A stretch of 20,645 nt of DNA from Candidatus Atribacteria bacterium (GTDB lineage Bacteria > Atribacterota > Phoenicimicrobiia > Phoenicimicrobiales > Phoenicimicrobiaceae): NCBI GenBank assembly GCA_003513845.1, contig DOTB01000036.1, positions 1 to 20,645 of the forward strand. Direction: 5' to 3'. The position numbers and the translations under genes were made by a program. Below, in pieces: positions 14,686 to 20,645 of the stretch. Within the stretch, counting starts at the first letter, position 1; each line of letters opens with the position of its first letter. The notes below the pieces were generated by a model. That model had not been told where the DNA came from. It searched no databases and worked only from the letters and a program-made list of their open reading frames with translations.

Positions 14686-16098
14686 TCAATATTTTTTAAT
14701 AATATTTATTCCTTGATAATAATATTTTAATATATCTTGATATTTATAACCTTGAAGAGCCATGCCATAAGCACCCCATTGAGACATTCCCACCCCATGT
14801 CCATTACCAGAACCAGAAAACAAAAAACTTAAAGGAACATATAAGGTCTTAACAGTTTCTACCGTGGTTATTTCCTGTTCTTTTTCCTGCTCTTTCTCTT
14901 TTTTCTCTTCCTCTCTTCTTTTTTTCATTAATTCTATTAATTCATTAATAGTCCATTCTTTTTTTTGCTCCAAAATCTCTTTTATTGACTCTTTCTGAAT
15001 TTGCTTCTCTTTAATTACCTCCTTATTTTCTACATTTTTTAAGTCATTTGATTCCTCTCTTGTTGGGTTAATTTTAAAAAGTGTACTTCTAATCAGATCT
15101 GGTCCAATCAATTTTCTAAAATCGTTAGCTTTTATATGGATAACTTCATTACTCTCAGAAATAAACGCTAATTTACTCACTCTGCCAGTTTTAGTCTTTT
15201 CAACCGGTTCAATTGAAAGCACAGAATTTATTTTATATCCTTGTTTATTTAATTTATCTACCAATTCTTCTTTGGTTATTGAATAAATCCAATTATGATG
15301 AGGTGGTGAAACAATTTCTTCATATTTTGACTCTACACTTCTTAGATAAGGAACATATTCCCCCCATACGTTTTCACTATCTTCAGTATATCCTCCACTG
15401 TCAGAATGATATACAGCATTAATTGGTTCTCCTTTATAAACCATAATCAATCCTCTGGTCTCATCAACTGCTCTATTAGTTAATGGATCTTCATGGTTTA
15501 CCCCGCCATAGGCTTGACTATTGGTAGAAGCACAAATATTATAACCTTTATCAATATATTTATTCATATTAAAGATAGCAAAAGTTCGGGCAGCAATTGC
15601 TTGAGCCTTTAAAACCTCTATGGGCCAGCGCGGGGATATTTCTTTTTTCATAACTCCATAAAGGTACTCTTCAATTCCTATTACATTAATTACATCCAAC
15701 TTTTTATAATCTTTATTAATAACTACCTCGATATTCCCCCTATACCTATACTTTTGACCCTTAATAATGACTATAATTTTTGTATCTCCTACTGGAACAA
15801 TATTTAATAATCCAGAGTAAACTCCTATCCCCAGTACTTCTATTCCTTTTTTATGTGGTAATATCTTAATAATCTTATTTTTTTCTTCACTTATGAGTCC
15901 TTTTGTTTTTAGATTATAAATCTTAAAAGGGCCATCTCCGCTAATATTAACTTCATCTTGATTTAAAAAAATTCCTACTCGAAGTATAGGCTGTTTTTCT
16001 GCTGCTAACATACTATTAGAAAATACAAGCAGTAAAAAAATACAAATTCCTAAAAATAAAAAAATTTTTTTTGTCTTTCCTCTATCTATTTTTCTCAA
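14686..16098 (-). CDS. SpoIID/LytB-domain secreted protein with charged insertion
   Basis: SpoIID-family protein; in sporulators the family is a lytic transglycosylase that trims stem-free peptidoglycan, while elsewhere it acts as a cell-wall hydrolase or amidase enhancer. The 470 residues start with a basic tail and a hydrophobic segment (11-32), a likely signal peptide or membrane anchor. The domain follows: LRVGIFL at 39-45, EISPRWPIEVLKAQAIAART at 153-171 with E153 matching the known catalytic Glu, and HSDSGG at 231-236. The C-terminal part has GNGHGVGMSQWGAYGMA at 431-447. Between FRKLIGPDLIRSTLF and that motif lies a roughly 70-residue Lys/Glu-rich, probably coiled-coil segment (346-412) not usual for the family. 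Translation starts at TTG with GAGGAGA 8 nt upstream. Its position between ruvB and queA also occurs in Clostridia-like genomes. Without other sporulation genes here, a role in sporulation is unproven. Confidence 0.9.
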   Translation of the reverse strand: MRKIDRGKTKKIFLFLGICIFLLLVFSNSMLAAEKQPILRVGIFLNQDEVNISGDGPFKIYNLKTKGLISEEKNKIIKILPHKKGIEVLGIGVYSGLLNIVPVGDTKIIVIIKGQKYRYRGNIEVVINKDYKKLDVINVIGIEEYLYGVMKKEISPRWPIEVLKAQAIAARTFAIFNMNKYIDKGYNICASTNSQAYGGVNHEDPLTNRAVDETRGLIMVYKGEPINAVYHSDSGGYTEDSENVWGEYVPYLRSVESKYEEIVSPPHHNWIYSITKEELVDKLNKQGYKINSVLSIEPVEKTKTGRVSKLAFISESNEVIHIKANDFRKLIGPDLIRSTLFKINPTREESNDLKNVENKEVIKEKQIQKESIKEILEQKKEWTINELIELMKKRREEEKKEKEQEKEQEITTVETVKTLYVPLSFLFSGSGNGHGVGMSQWGAYGMALQGYKYQDILKYYYQGINIIKKY

Positions 16099-16234
16099 CT
16101 AATTTATCTCCTCTTTCAATTCTTCGTTCGTGTTTCTTTCTTAAAATATCTTATGATGGCATTATAACCGAGATTTTTTTACATTTTTACCTTTATATTT
16201 CCCTTTCTTTTTTCTTTCCTCATCACTACACTGC

Positions 16235-16270
16235 TGTGATACTATACGCAATCCGCTGGACACTCTACGA
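16235..16270. repeat. Heptamer array at the ruvB 3' end
   Basis: Units TATACGC, AATCCGC, TGGACAC and TCTACGA, preceded by an 8-bp TGTGATAC, ending 8 bp from the ruvB stop. The remaining gap toward the spoIID-like gene has a TATAAT at 16161-16166 (minus strand) without a matching -35. Confidence 0.65.
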
Positions 16271-16278
16271 TTGCTTTA

Positions 16279-17307
16279 CTACAACAATTTTCCCTGAACA
16301 TCCTCTTTTCTTTTCTTGCCAAAATATTTATAAGTTAAATCTGTTGCTACTCTTCCCTTGGGGGTTCGATGAAGAAAGCCCCTTTGTAAAAGATAAGGTT
16401 CATATACATCGCTAATAGTATCAGCATCTTCACTGATGGAAGCTGCTAATGTTTGCAGTCCTACAGGCCCACCTGAAAATTTTTCTATTATAGTCAGTAG
16501 TAATTTTTTGTCTACATCACATAAGCCAAAACTATCAATTTCCATCATCTTTAAGCCAAAATCAGCAATTTCTTTAGTAATAACACCTTGACCTTTTATT
16601 TGGGCATAATCACGAAGCCTTCGTAATAGTCTATTGGCAATACGAGGAGTTCCTCTTGACCTCTCTGCGATTTTCTTGGCTGCTTCTTTGGTTATTCCAA
16701 CTTTTAAAATTTGAGAAGATCTCATCACTATCTGCTCTAATTCATTTTCTTGATAGTAACCAACTCGAGTTATAACCCCGAAACGACTTCTTAAAGGCGA
16801 GGTAATTAATCCTGTACGAGTAGTTGCTCCGATAAGAGTAAATTTTGGTAAGCTTATACGAATAGAACGCGCGCTCGGACCTTTACCAATTAAAATGTCT
16901 AATTCGAAATCTTCCATGGCTGGATATAATATTTCCTCTACTGCCCGATTCAATCGGTGAATCTCATCTATAAATAAAACATCATTCTCTTGTAGATTGG
17001 TAATTATTGCTGCTAAATCTCCTGCTCTTTCTATTACTGGTCCAGAAGTCATCTTAATATTTACCCCCATTTCATTGGATATTATATAAGCTAAGGTAGT
17101 TTTTCCTAAACCTGGGGGGCCATATAAAAGAATATGATCAATAGGTTCCTTTCTTTTTCGCGCAGCACTGATGTAAATTTTAAAATTCTTTCTAATATTT
17201 TCCTGACCAATAAATTCTGTAAATAATTTTGGCCTTAAATTTATATCTAAATCTGGTTCTTCTTTTCTCAACCCTAAATCAATAGTTTTTTCTTTTTTAA
17301 ATTCCAT
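16279..17307 (-). CDS. ruvB: Holliday junction branch-migration ATPase RuvB
   Basis: AAA+ hexameric motor that, with RuvA, drives branch migration of Holliday junctions. The product has 342 residues, normal for the family. Landmarks are [13 protein letters not shown] at 24-36, Walker A GPPGLGKT at 63-70, Walker B DEIHRL at 114-119, sensor 1 ATTR at 161-164, PLRSRFG at 171-177 (arginine-finger region), and the C-terminal winged helix from about 260 with [10 protein letters not shown] and ending [14 protein letters not shown] lies about 7 nt before the ATG. It is 82 bp downstream of ruvA. A perfect TATAAT lies in that gap but lacks a good -35 partner, so co-transcription with ruvA is likely. 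Confidence 0.97.
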   Translation of the reverse strand: MEFKKEKTIDLGLRKEEPDLDINLRPKLFTEFIGQENIRKNFKIYISAARKRKEPIDHILLYGPPGLGKTTLAYIISNEMGVNIKMTSGPVIERAGDLAAIITNLQENDVLFIDEIHRLNRAVEEILYPAMEDFELDILIGKGPSARSIRISLPKFTLIGATTRTGLITSPLRSRFGVITRVGYYQENELEQIVMRSSQILKVGITKEAAKKIAERSRGTPRIANRLLRRLRDYAQIKGQGVITKEIADFGLKMMEIDSFGLCDVDKKLLLTIIEKFSGGPVGLQTLAASISEDADTISDVYEPYLLQRGFLHRTPKGRVATDLTYKYFGKKRKEDVQGKLL

Positions 17308-17389
17308 TAAATTTCTCCATTAAAGTTTATAATAAAATCTACTAGAATGATTATAATAGTCCATACATAAAACTATTAATGACTAAAAT

Positions 17390-17980
17390 TCATCTAATAA
17401 TTTTTAAAGATTCTTTAATTAGTTCTTCAAGAGTTAATTCCCGATTAATTTTTTCTTGAGTTTTTTCCACCGCCATTTTTGCTTTTTTATAAGTATAACC
17501 CAATGCTTTAAGGGCATCTATAGCATCGTCTATAATCCCTGGTTTATATTTTTTTTCTAGACCTACCTCAAAAAGAGTGGTCTTACTTATCTTTTCCTTT
17601 AGTTCTAATACAATTTTTTTTGCTAACTTATTACCAACTCCAGCTATCGTAGTAATTGAATCCAAATCTTCTTGTAAAATTGCTTTTTTAAAATCATCGG
17701 GAGTCATTTTGGATAGAATACTCAAACCCACTTTTGGACCAATACCTGGTGTACTAATTAGTAATTCAAAAAAATTTTCTTCCTCCTTAGTAAAAAATCC
17801 ATAAAGCATTATTTTATCTTCTCTTAAATATAGATAAGTATAAATTTTAGTTTTATCACCGACTTTTATAGGAAGATTATTATAGGTGGGAATATTAATT
17901 TGATAGCCTATATTGCCTATGTTTAATATAAGATAATTTATTCCGACTGTATCAACTATTCCTTCCAGAAAAGATATCAA
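17390..17980 (-). CDS. ruvA: Holliday junction DNA-binding protein RuvA
   Basis: Tetrameric junction-binding protein that loads RuvB. The protein has 196 residues: an N-terminal OB domain beginning MISFLEG, two helix-hairpin-helix motifs (PGIGPKVGLSIL at about 78-89 and AGVGNKLAKKI at about 113-123), and a C-terminal RuvB-contacting domain (DDAIDALKALGYTYKKA). The start was set at TTG 17980, which gives the conserved family N-terminus and has GGGAGGT 6 nt upstream. The ATG at 17995 would translate that Shine-Dalgarno as Met-Gly-Gly and is unlikely. A 192-bp gap made largely of heptamer and octamer arrays separates it from ruvC. Confidence 0.95.
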   Translation of the reverse strand: MISFLEGIVDTVGINYLILNIGNIGYQINIPTYNNLPIKVGDKTKIYTYLYLREDKIMLYGFFTKEEENFFELLISTPGIGPKVGLSILSKMTPDDFKKAILQEDLDSITTIAGVGNKLAKKIVLELKEKISKTTLFEVGLEKKYKPGIIDDAIDALKALGYTYKKAKMAVEKTQEKINRELTLEELIKESLKIIR

Positions 17981-18027
17981 ATTTAGACCTCCCATAATAA
18001 TAGTTAGCTGGTTTGGTGCTAATTATT

Positions 18028-18102
18028 CAACTAATTAACCAAGTGACTAACTAACCAACTAACTAATTCTTAGTGATATACGATTTATGAAATACGATAA
18101 AT
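18028..18102. repeat. Octamer then heptamer array in the ruvC-ruvA gap
   Basis: Octamers CAACTAAT, TAACCAAG, TGACTAAC, TAACCAAC and TAACTAAT (18028-18067) are followed by heptamers GATATAC, GATTTAT, GAAATAC and GATAAAT (18075-18102). Confidence 0.8.
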
Positions 18103-18142
18103 AAATTTGATTCCTGATTTTAGTTTTCTACTCTCTTAACAC

Positions 18143-18170
18143 GATACGCAATACGCGATACTCGATACTT
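18143..18170. repeat. GATACGC heptamer array at the ruvC 3' end
   Basis: Four units, GATACGC, AATACGC, GATACTC, GATACTT, ending 2 bp from the ruvC stop. Confidence 0.8.
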
Positions 18171-18172
18171 AT

Positions 18173-18643
18173 TTAATACTTAGTATGCACATGACATATT
18201 GCTACAGCTAAAGCATCTGCGGCATGGTCAGGGCGAGGAATTTCGGGTAAATTGAGCAGGATTTTAACCATTGATTGAACCTGGAACTTATCTGCTCTTC
18301 CATTTCCTACAGTTGCCTGCTTGACCTGTAGGGGAGTATATTCATAAAGCTCTAACCCGATTAAGGAAACGGTTAAAGCTACCGCACCACTCACTTTGCT
18401 CACCATAAGTGCAGTCCGAGTATTTTTATTAAAAAATATCTCTTCTATAACCACTTCATGGGGTTTATGTTTTTCAATAATTTCCTTTAGCCCATAATAT
18501 ATCTTTTCTAATCGAACCTTAAAGGTGTCTTTTTTATCAGTAGTTATGCAACCATAATCAATTAGAACAATTTCTTTCTTCTCATACTGAATTAGACCAT
18601 ACCCAATATGGGTAAGCCCAGGATCAATACCTAATATAATCAC
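18173..18643 (-). CDS. ruvC: Holliday junction endonuclease RuvC
   Basis: Dimeric resolvase that cuts Holliday junctions symmetrically, in concert with RuvAB. It has 156 residues, slightly shorter than usual. The four-acid site follows the Thermus type: D7 in GIDPG, E67 in VIEEIFF, H140 and D143 in PDHAADALAVAICH. H140 replaces the Asp of E. coli, a known variant. It starts with GTG overlapping the yebC TGA by four bases (GTGA), so the two genes are translationally coupled. The TAA stop is followed after 2 bp by a GATACGC-type heptamer array. Confidence 0.96.
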   Translation of the reverse strand: MIILGIDPGLTHIGYGLIQYEKKEIVLIDYGCITTDKKDTFKVRLEKIYYGLKEIIEKHKPHEVVIEEIFFNKNTRTALMVSKVSGAVALTVSLIGLELYEYTPLQVKQATVGNGRADKFQVQSMVKILLNLPEIPRPDHAADALAVAICHVHTKY

Positions 18644-19404
18644 GATTTGTTCCTACTTGTTGATATTTCTTCCATAATTTTGTCATCTATATTAAAGTTA
18701 GCATAAACTTTTTGTACATCATCATGATCTTCTAATTGTTCCATTAAGTTAAGCATTTGCATCGCTTTTTTACCCTCTAAATCTATTGTAGTTTTAGGAA
18801 TTAAAGTAATTTCTTTTAGTAAACAATCGATATTATGTTCTTTTAACAAATTATCAAAACTTTCATAATTTTCAGGTATGGTAATCACTTCAATATTTTG
18901 TTTATCAGTTCGCACATCTTCAGCTTCAGCTTCAAGAGCTAAATCAATAATTTTTTCTTCATCTATTGCTTCTTTTTCAAAGATAAAATAACCTCTTTTA
19001 TCAAACATCCATGCAACGCAACCATTCTCGCCTAAATTACCACCGTTCCTGGAAAATATTTTTCTGATTTCTGGGGTTGTTCGATTTTTATTATCAGTTA
19101 AGGCTTCTACCAAAACTGCCACCCCTCCTGGACCGTAACCTTCATACACTACTTCTTCATAAGATACTCCTGCAATTTCACCAGTTCCTCTTTTAATCGC
19201 TCTTTCAATATTTTCATTAGGCATATTATTTTCTTTTGCTAATTGGATAGCAGTTTTTAGTCTCACATTAGTTTCAGGGTCTCCTCCTCCTGAACGAGCA
19301 GCAACAGTTATTAGTCTAATTAATTTAGTAAACAATTTACCCCTTTGAGCATCCATTTTACCTTTCTTTCTCTTAATTGTGCTCCATTTTGAATGACCAG
19401 ACAT
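18640..19404 (-). CDS. yebC: YebC/PmpR-family protein
   Basis: YebC/TACO1-family protein of 254 residues, full length. The diagnostic N-terminus MSGHSKWSTIKRKKG, then ARSGGGDPETNVRLKTAI, MPNENIERAIKRG, YEGYGPGGVAVLVE and NKNRT, are all present. Members have been described as transcriptional regulators (PmpR) and, more recently, as translation factors that help ribosomes through proline-rich stalls; the annotation as a DNA-binding regulator should be read with caution. AGGAGA precedes the ATG at 8 nt. It heads a yebC-ruvC coupled pair, consistent with its wide conservation beside ruvCAB, and has its own promoter. Confidence 0.96.
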   Translation of the reverse strand: MSGHSKWSTIKRKKGKMDAQRGKLFTKLIRLITVAARSGGGDPETNVRLKTAIQLAKENNMPNENIERAIKRGTGEIAGVSYEEVVYEGYGPGGVAVLVEALTDNKNRTTPEIRKIFSRNGGNLGENGCVAWMFDKRGYFIFEKEAIDEEKIIDLALEAEAEDVRTDKQNIEVITIPENYESFDNLLKEHNIDCLLKEITLIPKTTIDLEGKKAMQMLNLMEQLEDHDDVQKVYANFNIDDKIMEEISTSRNKS

Positions 19405-19456
19405 AATTTATTTCTCCTTGAATATAAAATTAATAAAACTTTAATTGCGATTAATT

Positions 19457-19492
19457 TTAAATAATTTTAGCATATTAAAAGAGTAGTTTCAA
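19457..19492 (-). promoter_or_regulatory. Promoter for yebC-ruvC with extended -10
   Basis: The minus strand shows -35 TTGAAA (19492-19487), a 17-bp spacer, and -10 TAAAAT (19469-19464) preceded by TGC, an extended -10 element. The predicted start is near 19457, about 50 nt before the yebC ATG. The -35 box lies only 8 bp from the heptamer array at 19500. Confidence 0.75.
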
Positions 19493-19499
19493 TAATATA

Positions 19500-19527
19500 G
19501 TATCGCGTATTGCGTATCGAGTATCGC
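19500..19527. repeat. GTATCGC heptamer array upstream of yebC
   Basis: Four units, GTATCGC, GTATTGC, GTATCGA, GTATCGC, starting 8 bp upstream of the yebC -35 box. It is the reverse-complement type of the ruvC 3' array. Confidence 0.8.
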
Positions 19528-19599
19528 CTGAAGAAAAAGAATTAGAGAAAAAAATAAAAACCATCCACCCCTAGACCAGATCAGACTTTCACTGTTAAA

Positions 19600-19757
19600 A
19601 CAGGTAACAAACTCCCCAAAAACCCCTCTACGCCTTTTGTTAATTCTTTTCGTTTTATGTTTTACCATTCCTGCTTCTGACAAACTTGTTAGAATCCATT
19701 CCTTATTCAGAAAAGAATTTATTTTAGAGCATCGGAATTTTTTTGAAATACCGATGC
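19600..19757. repeat. Dispersed repeat, copy B
   Basis: Same orientation and same anchor order as 1680-1842, with AACTCCCC at 19610, CTGACAA at 19677 and ATTTTAGAG at 19721. Its terminal hairpin is longer and better preserved than in copy A. With the heptamer array and the yebC promoter, this accounts for the 383-bp nadE-yebC gap. Confidence 0.75.
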
Positions 19758-19768
19758 TCTAAAATAAA
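19718..19768 (-). terminator. Long hairpin downstream of nadE, probable terminator
   Basis: A 23-bp stem with one mismatch (19718-19740 with 19746-19768) and a 5-nt loop, starting 20 bp after the nadE stop. The outer part of the stem is A/T-only, so U-rich sequence follows the GC-containing part in both directions, which could allow bidirectional termination. The stem core, ATCGGAATTT, is part of the dispersed repeat shared with 1806-1840. Confidence 0.55.
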
Positions 19769-19787
19769 AGATATGCAGTATATTTAT

Positions 19788-20510
19788 TTAAAAGGTAGGT
19801 TTTTCAGGAATAGTTCGTTTATGTGCACTTTTATTTATTTTGTCTTGAATTTTTTTTTCTATCATTTTATTGTTTAATTTTCCAGTTCTCAAATATTCAT
19901 CTATCTGTTTGTAACTTATTCCTATTTCTGCCTCATCGGTTTGACCTTCCCAAAGGCCAGCAGAAGGGGGTTTTTGGATAATTTCTTGAGGTATTTCTAA
20001 ATATTCTGCTAATTCTACAACCTGACTCTTTAGTAAATTACCTAAGGGTAAAATATCTACTCCTCCATCACCATACTTGGTAAAATATCCAATTGTTAAC
20101 TCACTTTTATTTCCCGTTCCCACAACTATATAATTTAATTTATTAGCAAAATAATATAAAGTTATCATTCTTAATCGGGGTTTTATGTTTGCCTTTTCTA
20201 ATTTAAAATTTATATTTTTTTCCTCGCCATCTAATAAAGATATAAATGAATCATAAATTTTTGATAAATCAATTATTTTATAATAAATATCATATTTTTC
20301 AGCAAAACTTACTGCATCTTCAATATCTTTACTTATACTGTGACAGGGCATAATTAAGGCTAAAGTATTATCAGGAAACACTTTTTTACATAGGATTGCT
20401 ACCACGGCAGAATCAATGCCTCCACTTAGTCCTATTACCACTCCTTTAGCTTTTGCACTAATCACCTTATTTTCTATCCAATTACTTAATTTTTGCGTTA
20501 AAGTTTTCAT
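19788..20510 (-). CDS. nadE: NH3-dependent NAD+ synthetase
   Basis: Final step of NAD synthesis: ATP-dependent amidation of deamido-NAD with ammonia. It has 240 residues with no glutaminase domain, so it is the ammonia-dependent form. Numbered from the chosen start, the PP-loop is GLSGGIDSAVV at 27-37, followed by KANIKPRLRM (106-115), GTGNKSE (131-137), FTKYGDGGVDILPLGNL (143-159) and PPSAGLWEGQTDE (181-193). The start is the ATG at 20510, with AGAGGAG 8 nt upstream. The frame extends to a TTG at 20537, but its extra residues have no family match. It ends 20 bp before a strong hairpin and belongs to no operon visible here. NAD is the tightly bound cofactor of AhcY, but that is no evidence of a direct link. 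Confidence 0.96.
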   Translation of the reverse strand: MKTLTQKLSNWIENKVISAKAKGVVIGLSGGIDSAVVAILCKKVFPDNTLALIMPCHSISKDIEDAVSFAEKYDIYYKIIDLSKIYDSFISLLDGEEKNINFKLEKANIKPRLRMITLYYFANKLNYIVVGTGNKSELTIGYFTKYGDGGVDILPLGNLLKSQVVELAEYLEIPQEIIQKPPSAGLWEGQTDEAEIGISYKQIDEYLRTGKLNNKMIEKKIQDKINKSAHKRTIPEKPTF

Positions 20511-20532
20511 AAATTGAACTCCTCTATAATTC

Positions 20533-20591
20533 CCCAATAAATCAATTCACCAATTTACCAATTAATTAGTCGTCAGTGTATCGTATTGCGT
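20533..20591. repeat. Octamer array with short heptamer tail upstream of nadE
   Basis: Octamers CCCAATAA, ATCAATTC, ACCAATTT, ACCAATTA and ATTAGTCG (20533-20572) are followed by GTATCGT and ATTGCGT (20578-20591). The octamers are nearly the reverse complement of 2002-2041. Confidence 0.75.
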
Positions 20592-20614
20592 TAAAAAAAT
20601 CATAATTCAGAAAC

Positions 20615-20636
20615 GGAGATGTGATGCATCGTCTCC
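20615..20636. repeat. GGAGA/GATGCATC palindrome
   Basis: Imperfect hairpin: GGAGA (20615) pairs with TCTCC (20632), and GATG with CATC in the middle. On the plus strand a short T-rich end follows. It is another member of the palindromic units scattered between genes. Confidence 0.5.
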
Positions 20637-20645
20637 TTTGTATAT

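Noticed and set aside
16161..16189. TATAAT on the minus strand upstream of the spoIID-like gene as a promoter
   Set aside because: At 16-18 bp spacing only A/T runs are found in place of a -35 element, so it was not called as a feature.
19489..19683. 64-residue minus-strand reading frame between nadE and yebC
   Set aside because: Its end is translated from the GTATCGC array and its middle from the dispersed repeat. It has no family resemblance and would overlap the yebC promoter.

Overview
The window is about 20.6 kb of strongly AT-rich bacterial chromosome. All 19 supported protein genes lie on the minus strand. No RNA gene, transposase, phage gene or CRISPR array was found. Gene content is conserved housekeeping, and the order (read on the minus strand: nadE, yebC, ruvC, ruvA, ruvB, spoIID-like, queA, tgt, yajC, secD, secF, DUF2905, recJ, apt, rel, dtd, gdpD, MBL hydrolase, ahcY) closely resembles the yebC/ruv/queA/tgt/yajC/secDF/recJ/apt/relA/dtd block of Firmicutes and related deep lineages. 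Separate SecD and SecF, a short archaeal/Thermotoga-type AhcY ending in a W-x-x-G-T tail, and a SpoIID-family protein fit a low-GC, probably uncultivated lineage near Firmicutes, Thermotogota or Atribacterota. That placement is inference and I cannot fix the phylum.

Layout from high to low coordinates: NAD synthetase (19.8-20.5 kb); a translationally coupled yebC-ruvC pair, then ruvA and ruvB (Holliday-junction processing); a secreted SpoIID/LytB-domain protein coupled to queA, then tgt (queuosine tRNA modification); yajC with its own promoter and a terminator; a separate secD-secF-DUF2905 transcript with a consensus promoter; recJ-apt, then rel-dtd-gdpD-MBL (nucleotide salvage, stringent response, D-aminoacyl-tRNA editing, small hydrolases); and ahcY (methyl cycle).

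The unusual part is the intergenic DNA. Most gaps longer than about 150 bp contain degenerate tandem arrays of 7-bp units (consensus T-A-N-N-N-R-C in several arrays, GATACGC-like in others) or 8-bp units (TAACCAAC-like and AAATTGG-like). They are mixed with short perfect palindromes that often have 2-nt spacers, and with a roughly 150-bp dispersed repeat present twice. Many arrays start within about 35 bp of an upstream gene's stop codon. Arrays at distant sites share long identical stretches, one of 21 bp in inverted orientation. The main exception among long gaps is yajC-secD, which instead has a clean terminator and promoter. I know no named element that fits these arrays, and they are the best candidate here for something undescribed.

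Three promoters (yebC, yajC, secD) are well supported. Several start codons were moved from the longest-ORF position using Shine-Dalgarno placement: gdpD, dtd, secF, DUF2905, ruvA (TTG) and nadE.
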